DNA of 45,282 nt from Firmicutes bacterium CAG:95 (GTDB lineage Bacteria; Bacillota; Clostridia; Lachnospirales; Lachnospiraceae), in assembly GCA_000438155.1 (NCBI GenBank), contig FR902862.1, positions 9,229-54,510 on the forward strand. The letters are read 5' to 3'. Position 1 is the stretch's first letter, and the number at the start of each line of letters is the position of its first letter. The notes beneath the pieces are model-generated. The model made no database searches. It saw nothing but the letters and a program-made list of their open reading frames with translations, and was not told the origin of the DNA. This document shows, piece after piece, positions 26,416-33,560 of this stretch. A program made the position numbers and the translations under genes.

Positions 26416-27891
26416 ATGTGTCAATTAGAAAAATATCTTGAAATCATTGATGATGTATTGGAGAAGGGGCCATATAAGCCAACGTGGGAATCATTATCTG
26501 CTTATGAACCGCCAAAGTGGTATCGCAATGCCAAGTTTGGTATTTTTATTCACTGGGGGATCTATAGTGTTCCGGCATTCTCAAGTGAATGGTATTCCAG
26601 AAATATGTATATCCAAGGTTCACCGGAGTATGAGCATCATATAAAGACATACGGTGAACATAAGAATTTCGGTTATAAGGATTTCATTCCCATGTTTAAG
26701 GCAGAAAAATTCAATCCGGATGAATGGGCAGAGTTGTTTAAAGAAGCAGGAGCTAATTATGTAGTTCCGGTGGCAGAGCATCACGATGGTTTTCAGATGT
26801 ACCGGAGTGAAATCTCTCATTGGAATGCATATGAAATGGGACCAGGACGGGATGTGCTTGGCGAATTGAAGAATGCATGTCAGAAAAGGGAAATGCAGAT
26901 CGGAGCTTCTTCCCATCGGATTGAACATTGGTTCTTTATGGGGCATGGAAAAGAATTTGAAAGTGATATAAAGGATCCCATGCAGAGGGGAGATTTTTAC
27001 TGGCCGGCTATGCCTGAACCGGAAGATCTTCATGATATTTTCAGTAAGCCAGAGCCCACAGAAGAATTTCTTCAGGACTGGCTGGTACGTACCTGTGAAA
27101 TCATTGACCGGTATCATCCGAAAATCCTGTATTTTGACTGGTGGATCCAGCACAGTGCCTGCAAGCCTTATTTGAAAAAGCTGGCAGCATATTATTATAA
27201 CCGGGCACAGGAATGGGGAGAACAGGTGGTTATTAATTATAAGCATGATGCCTTCCAGTTTGGAACGGCTGTTCCTGATGTGGAAAGAGGACAATTTGCA
27301 GATGTGAAGCCTTATTTCTGGCAGACGGATACAGCAATTGCATTAAACTCCTGGTGCTATACAGAAAATAATCAGTTTCGTCCGGCAGCAGATATTCTGT
27401 GTGATCTTGTGGATATTGTCAGTAAGAACGGGTGTCTGCTGCTTAATGTAGGACCCAAAGCAGATGGAACGATTTCCCGGGAAGACCGTGAAATCTTACT
27501 AAAGATTGGGGATTGGATGAAAGTAAACGGTGAGGCCATCTATGAAACCAAAGTATGGAGAAAATATGGGGAGGGTCCCACAAAGATTGTAGAGGGACAG
27601 TTCTCAGACGGAATCAAAAAGAATTTTACCTCTGAGGATTTCCGGTTTACGACATCCGGGGGAAAGCTTTATGCGATTGCCTTAAAGTGTAGTAGCAATG
27701 GAGAGTATTGCATCCGTTCTTTGGGTGAACAGGATGCCTCCAGGCAGGCTAATTTCCATGGTATTATAAAAAATGTGGAAACGCTGGGAGCAACAGAAAA
27801 GACAGAGTGGAGAAGAGACGGGCAGGGACTGCATATTAAGAGCGGGCTTGTAAGTGATAGTCCGGTTGTATTTAAAATTGACATTGACTAA
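26416..27891 (+). CDS. Glycoside hydrolase family 29 alpha-L-fucosidase
   Basis: 491 residues. Family motifs: WYRNAKFGIFIHWGIYSVPAF near the N-terminus, VAEHHDGFQMY, and LYFDWW with the nucleophile D241. The barrel is followed by a beta-sandwich from about 375. There is no signal peptide, so it is cytoplasmic. It is the last gene of the fucose operon (AGAGG before the ATG). GH29 covers alpha-1,3/1,4/1,6 linkages that the GH95 enzymes do not cleave, so the locus can remove most fucose linkages. Directly after the stop codon the sequence turns into a capA fragment, so its native 3' flank and terminator have been lost. Confidence 0.92.
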   Translation: MCQLEKYLEIIDDVLEKGPYKPTWESLSAYEPPKWYRNAKFGIFIHWGIYSVPAFSSEWYSRNMYIQGSPEYEHHIKTYGEHKNFGYKDFIPMFKAEKFNPDEWAELFKEAGANYVVPVAEHHDGFQMYRSEISHWNAYEMGPGRDVLGELKNACQKREMQIGASSHRIEHWFFMGHGKEFESDIKDPMQRGDFYWPAMPEPEDLHDIFSKPEPTEEFLQDWLVRTCEIIDRYHPKILYFDWWIQHSACKPYLKKLAAYYYNRAQEWGEQVVINYKHDAFQFGTAVPDVERGQFADVKPYFWQTDTAIALNSWCYTENNQFRPAADILCDLVDIVSKNGCLLLNVGPKADGTISREDREILLKIGDWMKVNGEAIYETKVWRKYGEGPTKIVEGQFSDGIKKNFTSEDFRFTTSGGKLYAIALKCSSNGEYCIRSLGEQDASRQANFHGIIKNVETLGATEKTEWRRDGQGLHIKSGLVSDSPVVFKIDID

Positions 27892-28082
27892 TGAATCCGG
27901 AGGTGATTATCGGAGGCGCTGAGCTTGGAATTTCCGGATATCCCTGCTTCAATGCAGACTTCAGCCTCTGTGATACCCTGGTGCGTACAGGCTTCAATGT
28001 TATCTGTCATGCAACTAACCATGCCATGGATAAAGGACGGGCAGGGCTTATAAGCTGTGCACAGCATTGGAGAGAGCAATAC
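27892..28082 (+). pseudogene. Internal fragment of a CapA-family gene
   Basis: 191 bp that match 42168-42358 inside the intact CapA gene without gaps; about 11 bases differ by hand count, and a central stretch of some 90 bases is identical. The coded segment (VIIGG, ELGISGYPCFN, HATNHAMDKGRAG) is the part carrying the NHAMD metal-site motif. It begins right at the GH29 stop codon and breaks off abruptly at 28082. It has no signal peptide or C-terminal half and cannot make a working protein. Most of the differences are silent, so it seems to derive from a third CapA paralogue rather than a fresh copy. Confidence 0.85.
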
Positions 28083-28199
28083 TGTCTGCGTTTTTTTAAT
28101 GGTTTCATAGCGGTAAATAAATCCATCGTGATAAAAATCTATCTCGAAAGAGTCATTAAAATTTTTAAAGTTATTTGCAATTACATGCAAAAGTTTCAT
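28083..28199 (-). pseudogene. N-terminal remnant of an AAA/SMC-like ATPase gene
   Basis: On the minus strand, ATG at 28199 has GGGAGGG about 7 bp upstream and opens MKLLHVIANNFKNF, the usual start of AAA15/21-type or RecF-like ATPases (beta strand, then the NFKNF/NFKSF motif). After about 39 codons it runs into the antisense capA fragment at 28082/28083, before any Walker A motif. The ribosome site and start are thus those of a lost gene. Such ATPases are often found in phage-defence or mobile islands. The frame continues into antisense capA sequence to 27888, but that part is not native. Confidence 0.6.
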
Positions 28200-28362
28200 G
28201 GTATACTCCCTCCCTTTAATCAGCTTTTGTATAGGATATCACAAGAATATTCAAGGTAGATAAGAAACCAGTAATCAAGGCGAATATACAGAAAACTATT
28301 GTATAACACAATAAAATTTATATATTACACACAAAAATAATAGAAAAATAGCTAAAAAATTG

Positions 28363-28391
28363 TTGAATAGTACCAAAAGCAATGATATAAT
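28363..28391 (+). promoter_or_regulatory. Promoter of the serine hydrolase gene
   Basis: TTGAAT (28363-28368), a 17-bp spacer and a perfect TATAAT (28386-28391) lie in an AT-rich stretch about 50 bp before the start codon. The gene-poor stretch 27892-28438 thus holds the capA fragment, the ATPase remnant and this promoter. Confidence 0.75.
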
Positions 28392-28438
28392 GAGTTCACT
28401 TGATTTATCAATATAAATACGAAAGGACGGAAATCATT

Positions 28439-29929
28439 ATGGAGGCTTTGAAGAGAGTATCACCGGAAAAAGTAGGAATTCATTCACAATGTATTGTGGA
28501 TTTTATCAGACAGGTACGGGCGGAAGGAATTGAACTGCATAGTCTGATGATATTGAGACATGGGAAGGTATGTGAGGAAGCATGGTGGAAGCCCTATGAT
28601 TCCGGAACACCGCAGACGATGTTTTCTTTTTCCAAGAGCATAACATCAACAGCGGTAGGATTTGCTGTTCAGGAAGGACTTTTGTCACTGGATGAAAAGC
28701 TTGTGGATCTATTCCCAAATGAAACACCGGAAAACCCAAGTGAGAACGTGAAAGCTGCGGATGTGTATAGTCTTCTTACCATGTCATGTGGACAGGACAG
28801 TGATATTTATTATAAACTGAAATCCTATGATCACTGGATCTATGATTTCATGCATGCAGAGTTCAAATATAAACCGGGTACGATGTTCCAGTATAACTCT
28901 ACCGGTACAGATATGCTGTGTGCCATTATAAAGAAAAAGACCGGTTTGAATGTTTCAGAATATTTGAAACCACGCTTGTTTGATAAAATCGGAATGACGA
29001 ATATTTCATGTAGGATGCTCCCGGGAGATATTGAGATGGGAGGCGGTGGATTTCGGGTGAAGACGGAAGACATGGCAAGACTTGGACAGTTTTATCTCAA
29101 TCGAGGTGTATGGAATGGAGAGCGTCTGCTGAATGAAGAGTGGATTGATATGGCAACATCCCGGCAAATTTCAACAGTCAACCCGGTGTTTGACAATCAT
29201 GATTCTAACTGGCAGCATGGTTATGGCTTCCAGTTCTGGAGATGTATTCCGGAAGGCTTGTACCGGGCAGATGGAGCGTATGGACAATTTGCTATTATGG
29301 CTCCGGATAAGGATGCGGTTATCGCGATGACTTCAGCATCTTTCTCCCCGGATCGTTTATTGAATATTGTTTGGGAGAAGCTGCTTCCGGGAATCACGGA
29401 TCAAGAGGAACTGGAAGAATCAGACAGTTATGAAAAGTTAAGGTATATGAATGAGGAACTGGCTATTCCGGGGTTATGGAATGTGAGAAATAAGGCGCAT
29501 GAGGATGAGTGGAGCGGAATCCGGTACAAGGTGTTTGATGAAGTCGTTCCCTGCTTTGCAGATTTGACCGGAGGACCGGGAAAGTGGGGAAATTATGGAC
29601 GTAATCTGTCTGCATTATCCTTTGAATTCCGGAGAACCGAATGCAGGATCCATATTGAGGATGAGGATTTTTCATCGGACTTATATGCAGGCATGGATGG
29701 GACATATCATGTATCTTATGTCCGTGGAGAGAAGTTTGCGGCAAGTGCATGCTGGGAGGAAGAAAATGTTCTAAGTCTTGTAGTACGTGCATTAAAAAGG
29801 GTTTCAGGTACAAAATTCCGGATCACCTTCGGAGAAAAAGAAATTTCAATCAGAAGATGCCCGCTTATGCCACAAATTGGTGAAAAATTTGACGAACAGG
29901 ACTGGGATCAGCTTGTCCTAAAAGCATAA
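28439..29929 (+). CDS. Serine hydrolase, beta-lactamase/class C-like family
   Basis: 496 residues, no signal peptide. The first ~330 residues form a penicillin-binding-protein-like fold with the catalytic SxxK in FSFSKSITS and the YxN in QYNSTGTD; GGGFRVKTEDMARLG follows as in family members. A C-terminal domain of ~165 residues of uncertain nature follows. The cytoplasmic location argues against a lactamase or cell-wall role; esterase or amidase work on imported substrates is more likely. Start ATG 28439 follows AAAGGACGG; the upstream TTG at 28400 lacks a site. It has its own promoter, and the NIF3-like gene follows 26 bp later. Confidence 0.85.
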   Translation: MEALKRVSPEKVGIHSQCIVDFIRQVRAEGIELHSLMILRHGKVCEEAWWKPYDSGTPQTMFSFSKSITSTAVGFAVQEGLLSLDEKLVDLFPNETPENPSENVKAADVYSLLTMSCGQDSDIYYKLKSYDHWIYDFMHAEFKYKPGTMFQYNSTGTDMLCAIIKKKTGLNVSEYLKPRLFDKIGMTNISCRMLPGDIEMGGGGFRVKTEDMARLGQFYLNRGVWNGERLLNEEWIDMATSRQISTVNPVFDNHDSNWQHGYGFQFWRCIPEGLYRADGAYGQFAIMAPDKDAVIAMTSASFSPDRLLNIVWEKLLPGITDQEELEESDSYEKLRYMNEELAIPGLWNVRNKAHEDEWSGIRYKVFDEVVPCFADLTGGPGKWGNYGRNLSALSFEFRRTECRIHIEDEDFSSDLYAGMDGTYHVSYVRGEKFAASACWEEENVLSLVVRALKRVSGTKFRITFGEKEISIRRCPLMPQIGEKFDEQDWDQLVLKA

Positions 29930-29955
29930 AGCAGGATTAAATTAGGAGGGTTAAA

Positions 29956-30789
29956 ATGATGAAGGTTAAGGAGATAACGGCTATATTAGAGGAAATTCAT
30001 GGCGTTTCTTTGATGGAAGATACGGTAGACGGGATTAAGTATGGAGATGAAAATGCCGTAGTGACAGGCATTATGGTATCCTGTTGCGCGTCTGTTGAAG
30101 TGCTGCAAAAAGCGGTTGAAGAAGGATGCAATTTAATCATTGTGCATGAACCGGTTTTTTATACACACAAGGATCAGTATTCATGGGAGGATCCCCGGTC
30201 TGCTTACCAGCAGAAGCTTAAGATATTAAGAGAGAATCATATCACTGTATATCGTGATCACGACCAGATTCATATGCAGAAGCCGGATGGAATATCTTAT
30301 GGTATTATGAAAGAGCTTGGTTGGGAGAACTATCTTGTATCCCCTGTAAATGATGAGCTTGAGTTCGCGCATATTTTATACCGGATACCGAAAACAACCG
30401 TACGTGAGCTGGCCGGCTTTTTAAAGCAAAAGATGAATCTGAAGGCAATGCGTGTAATTGGGAATCTGAATGCAGAGATCGAAAGAGTGATGTTTTGCGG
30501 ACACATCCTTCCAGTTGCTGCGGATACTTATGAAGAGCATGAGTTTACGGATGTTATTCAGAATAATGAAGCAGATGTGCTGATTCCGGGGGAACTGATT
30601 GACTGGACGACAGCTTCCGGAGTTCGCGATGCAGGGCAGCTTGGATTGAATAAGGCAATTATGGAGGTTGGTCATTTTAATTCTGAGGAATTGGGAATGA
30701 AATATTTTGCCAGACTTCTAAAGCAGAAAGTGCCGATGGATCTGCCGGTAGTTTTCGTACCGGCTGCAGACATGTATCAGTATATTTAA
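29956..30789 (+). CDS. NIF3-like dinuclear metal-centre protein
   Basis: 277 residues. The Nif3/YqfO family signatures are LIIVHEPVFYTH near residue 60-70, with a metal-binding His, and the C-terminal VGHFNSEELGMKYF, with His and Glu ligands. The usual YqfO insertion is missing, so it is the short form. The family binds two metal ions in a hexameric ring; the reaction is not settled. TTAGGAGGG precedes the ATG pair, and the gene lies 26 bp after the serine hydrolase, so the two form an operon. No clear terminator follows; decayed sequence does. Confidence 0.85.
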   Translation: MMKVKEITAILEEIHGVSLMEDTVDGIKYGDENAVVTGIMVSCCASVEVLQKAVEEGCNLIIVHEPVFYTHKDQYSWEDPRSAYQQKLKILRENHITVYRDHDQIHMQKPDGISYGIMKELGWENYLVSPVNDELEFAHILYRIPKTTVRELAGFLKQKMNLKAMRVIGNLNAEIERVMFCGHILPVAADTYEEHEFTDVIQNNEADVLIPGELIDWTTASGVRDAGQLGLNKAIMEVGHFNSEELGMKYFARLLKQKVPMDLPVVFVPAADMYQYI

Positions 30790-30820
30790 GGAAATATGCT
30801 TATGTTATACTGTTTCATAG

Positions 30821-30925
30821 CTTTCAGGAGGAAGATATGAGCTTGGTAATGGGAATACATCACGTGTCCATGAAGTTCTTGGAGAAGAAATAGAACTGTT
30901 TGAGGAACAGCAGGGACAGGAATAG
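30821..30925 (+). pseudogene. Possible C-terminal remnant of a VOC/glyoxalase-family gene
   Basis: One frame between stops reads LGNGNTSRVHEVLGEEIELFE before ending. Its last part resembles the 'DPLGNEIELFE' tail of VOC-family (glyoxalase-like) proteins. It has no start codon and covers only 34 codons. A second frame over the same bases opens with MGIHHVSMKF, which also looks VOC-like but is probably chance. The identification is weak; only its position among other gene ends supports it. Confidence 0.25.
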
Positions 30926-30980
30926 GCATGATTCCGGATCTTTTTGAGACGATATTTTGAAACAAAATTATGAATTGTTG

Positions 30981-31009
30981 TTGACTGTAAAATGAAAATG
31001 TGATATCAT
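30981..31009 (+). promoter_or_regulatory. Strong-looking promoter with no intact gene behind it
   Basis: TTGACT (30981-30986), a 17-bp spacer and TATCAT (31004-31009). Transcription would start near 31016 and meet a strong hairpin at once (see 31019-31059). Confidence 0.55.
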
Positions 31010-31018
31010 GCAACCAAT

Positions 31019-31059
31019 AAAAAAGCAAAGAGGCGAAAACAAAGCTTCTTTGCTTTTTT
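31019..31059 (+). terminator. Strong hairpin terminator just after a promoter (works on both strands)
   Basis: 31019-31034 pairs with 31044-31059 over 16 positions (one wobble), with a nine-base loop. It ends in six T on the plus strand and six T plus ATT on the minus strand. With the promoter at 30981 it would give a transcript of only about 45 bases, either a tiny RNA or a relic leader/attenuator. Confidence 0.7.
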
Positions 31060-31100
31060 GCATCATGGAACCGTTATCAGACACATACGGAAAGGGGAGT

Positions 31101-31365
31101 GTGGATGATGAGAAAGATGGAAACAAACGTCTTGCGAATGCTAAAATAGTTCGTACGTGGGCCGGCTGGATGGATGCTTCAGCGGACGGAGTGCCGTCTT
31201 TAGGAACAGTGGATGAAATACCGGGACTGTATGTAGCCTGTGCTTTTCACGGACACGGCTTTGGAATGGCACCGGCAGCAGGAGAGCAGCTTGCCAAGCT
31301 TATCGTGACGGGCAGGACAGATGTTGATTTAAGTGCCCTGCATTATGACCGTCATAAGGTATGCG
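31101..31365 (+). pseudogene. C-terminal remnant of an FAD-dependent (DAO-type) amino-acid oxidoreductase
   Basis: The frame carries ANAKIVRTWAGWMDASADG, PSLGTVDEIPGLYVACAFHGHG and FGMAPAAGEQLAKLI, the end of a DAO-family FAD oxidoreductase (glycine/D-amino-acid oxidase or proline-dehydrogenase-like), including the GHG segment that closes over the flavin. The FAD-binding N-terminus (GxGxxG) is absent: about 75% of the gene is gone. The sequence upstream is a promoter-terminator unit. The frame ends at 31382, having already run into the iron alcohol dehydrogenase remnant. Confidence 0.75.
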
Positions 31366-31848
31366 CGAAGGGCAATCGATGAGCCGGAAAACTATGAGGC
31401 ACGTTCCAATCTTATGTGGGCATCCACGATAGGACTGAATCATCTGCTTACCGTAGGAAAAGGCGGTGCATGGAGCGTACATCCGATAGAACACGTACTG
31501 AGTGCATACTACGATATTACTCATGGGGTAGGGCTTGCCATACTGACACCGTCATGGATGGAATATGTATTATCCGATAAAACGGCACCGAGATTTGCAC
31601 GCTTTGCCAGAGAGGTATTTGGGATAGAGGAGCAGAATGACAGGAAAGCTGCGAAGCTGGGGATCGGGAAGGTAAAGGAGTTTAACAAAACACTTGGCAT
31701 GCCGGAAACCCTGTCAGAGGTTGGAATCACGGATGAGAAGTTTGATGAGATGGCATCAGAGGCTGTCCGAACCAGTGGACTTTCAACCAGAGCTTATGTC
31801 AGACTTCAGAGTACAGATGTACGGCAGATCCTGCAAAATTGCAGATAA
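31360..31848 (+). pseudogene. C-terminal half of an iron-containing alcohol dehydrogenase
   Basis: The reading frame from about 31360 reads ARRAIDEPENYEARSNLMWAS and GGAWSVHPIEHVLSAYYD, then ITHGVGLAILTPSWMEY. This is the metal-site half of group III (butanol dehydrogenase-like, BDH/YqhD) enzymes, with the iron-ligand His residues in HPIEHVLSA and ITHG. The NAD(P)-binding N-terminal half is missing, and it is joined in another frame to the DAO remnant at about 31365. It ends normally at 31848. It could once have been the FucO-like lactaldehyde reductase next to the fucose genes, but nothing proves this. Confidence 0.85.
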
Positions 31849-31861
31849 AAGGGAGGAAGCA

Positions 31862-32647
31862 TCAATGATCCTCCCTTAAGGTCCGCGCAATCTCCTTAGC
31901 CTCTTTATGAAGGTCATGCAGATCATTCTGTATGGCCTTTTCTTCTTCGAGAATTTCAGGATGTTCTTCGATTTCTTCCCTGATAAACATCAGCAGAAAG
32001 CTGACCATCAAAAGCAGGCAGGAAGCCCAGATGGTTTTTAGTCCCCAGAGGGGAATGAAACAGCTTCCGAGTCCGGCGCCTGACGCGAAGAGAAAGATCA
32101 CGCCGAAATAATGGGATGCCTTGTATAAGGTATCCCTGTTATGTGTTTTATGATAAGCACACAGAGATTCCATGCCGCTTCGGATGTTGCCGATGCACAT
32201 GGTACTGGCAAAGGCAAAGCTGTTCACCTTCCGGAAGGCCTGGACCTGCATGGCACAGGAAAACGAAACCAGAGCATTGGCAATCAGATTGAACTGATCC
32301 GGAAGGAAACCGACCAGAAACAGCAGCAGAATTTCCAGAATCAGAACCAGCTGACGCCAGTGAATGCGTTCTGCCTTCTGATACTTCTGACGAATCAGCT
32401 CGGCAGCAGCAACTCCGAGAGCAAAGAAAATAACCGGGATAAGATAGTGCAGCGTGGAGCCGAAATCTCCTGCAAAAATATGCTGGCTGAGCAGAACGAT
32501 ATTGCCGGTCTGGGCGTTGGCGAATACCTTTCCGCGGGAAATATAAGTATAGGCATCCTGCAGACCGCCGGACACGGATAAGAATGCGGCAGTCACAAAA
32601 GCTTCTGACATCTGTTTGTGGGATTTGAGATATTTCTTTATGGTCAT
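31862..32647 (-). CDS. YoaK family (DUF1275) membrane protein
   Basis: About 261 residues with roughly six membrane helices. Family motifs include VSGGLQDAYTYISRGKVFANAQTGN near the N-terminus, then a TMCIGNIRSG block. The function is unknown; a small-molecule carrier is often supposed. ATG 32647 is chosen; GTG at 32665 would add six residues, and neither has an ideal site. It converges on the decayed alcohol dehydrogenase from the other strand, 13 bp apart. The C-terminal tail is charged and cytoplasmic (EEHPEILEEEKAIQNDLHDL). Confidence 0.85.
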   Translation of the reverse strand: MTIKKYLKSHKQMSEAFVTAAFLSVSGGLQDAYTYISRGKVFANAQTGNIVLLSQHIFAGDFGSTLHYLIPVIFFALGVAAAELIRQKYQKAERIHWRQLVLILEILLLFLVGFLPDQFNLIANALVSFSCAMQVQAFRKVNSFAFASTMCIGNIRSGMESLCAYHKTHNRDTLYKASHYFGVIFLFASGAGLGSCFIPLWGLKTIWASCLLLMVSFLLMFIREEIEEHPEILEEEKAIQNDLHDLHKEAKEIARTLREDH

Positions 32648-32806
32648 GATTGATTCTTCTTTCACTTTTGTTTATGATAATGGTTTCTCCGAGTGGTCAT
32701 TGTCTATTTTTATATGTAGAGGATATTCTTTTTGAACCCGGAATGATTGTAGCACATTCTTATATCAGAAGAAACCCATTTGCAAAATGAGATGATCATT
32801 CCGTAT

Positions 32807-33451
32807 TTATTGGTGAAGTGTGAACGTATTCTTATGAAAATCAATCAGACCTTCCTTTCGCATTTTGCCAAGCTCTTTGGAAAGGGCACTGCGGTCAAGA
32901 TTCAGGTAATCGGCCATCTGCTGGCGGTCGAACGGTACCTGAAAGGTCCTGCTTCCGGTTTGGACGGAAAGATTCGAAAAGTAGGTGAACAAACGCTCAC
33001 GGATGGTTTTGGCACTGGTACAGAAGATCCGGTTGGAAAGAACCAGATTTTTCCGGGCAAAAATAATCAGCAGATTGTGCATGATTTTGGCATACCAGGA
33101 TTTCTGAAGATAGCGGTCATCCAGAAGAATGTCGGTATCCAGAAAAGCAATCTCGCTTTCCTGCGTGCTGACAGCATCGACCATCATGGGTTCATGGCAG
33201 AGAGCATAGGTCTCTGCAAAGGCATGCCCTTCCGGAACATGGGAAAGAATGCTCCTGTTTCCCCACAAATCAATACTTTCGATATGAACACTTCCTTTCA
33301 GAACCATGCCGATCTCATGAATCCGATCTCCGGTCTGAAAGATCAGCGTGTTTTTTTCAAAGGAAGCATTACGAAGAAAATGCAGATTTTTCATCTCTTC
33401 CAGTTCTTCATTGGTTAAATTTTGAAAAATAAAAGTTTGAAAAATGTCCAT
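32807..33451 (-). CDS. Crp/Fnr-family transcriptional regulator
   Basis: 214 residues: an N-terminal cyclic-nucleotide-binding-like beta-roll (about 20-110), a long dimer helix, and a C-terminal winged helix with MADYLNLDRSALSKELGKMRKEGLI. No N-terminal Cys cluster is present, so it is not an FNR-type Fe-S sensor; heme or another ligand is possible. ATG 33451 has GGAG 6 bp upstream; an earlier start at 33478 would span the palindrome at 33465. It is divergent from a ferredoxin-like gene, an arrangement known for HcpR-type nitrosative-stress regulators, though Hcp itself is absent here. Confidence 0.85.
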   Translation of the reverse strand: MDIFQTFIFQNLTNEELEEMKNLHFLRNASFEKNTLIFQTGDRIHEIGMVLKGSVHIESIDLWGNRSILSHVPEGHAFAETYALCHEPMMVDAVSTQESEIAFLDTDILLDDRYLQKSWYAKIMHNLLIIFARKNLVLSNRIFCTSAKTIRERLFTYFSNLSVQTGSRTFQVPFDRQQMADYLNLDRSALSKELGKMRKEGLIDFHKNTFTLHQ

Positions 33452-33464
33452 AATTTCTCCATTC

Positions 33465-33478
33465 GTGGTTATAACCAC
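33465..33478. promoter_or_regulatory. Perfect 14-bp palindrome, probable Crp/Fnr operator
   Basis: GTGGTTATAACCAC reads the same on both strands. It lies 14 bp before the regulator start codon and 83 bp before the divergent ferredoxin gene. The size and twofold symmetry fit a Crp/Fnr dimer site, so self-control and control of the ferredoxin gene are likely. Confidence 0.6.
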
Positions 33479-33560
33479 ATATTCTTAATTACTTTTGCAC
33501 TATCATGTCACATGTACAGCGAAAAAGCAATGATAAACATCAGGAAAGGAAGGAATTCAA

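Noticed and set aside
26620..27294. 224-residue minus-strand frame over GH29
   Set aside because: Antisense to the nucleophile region of GH29; no known motifs.
27888..28199. 103-residue minus-strand frame joining the ATPase start to antisense capA
   Set aside because: The ribosome site and first 39 codons are real relics, but the rest is noncoding antisense; listed as a remnant only.
27891..28259. 122-residue plus-strand frame starting with capA sequence
   Set aside because: Only the first 64 codons are CapA-like; the rest is antisense to the ATPase remnant, so it is a chance fusion and not a gene.
32780..33418. 212-residue plus-strand frame over the Crp/Fnr gene
   Set aside because: The minus strand has the winged-helix motif and a GGAG site; the plus frame is a shadow.
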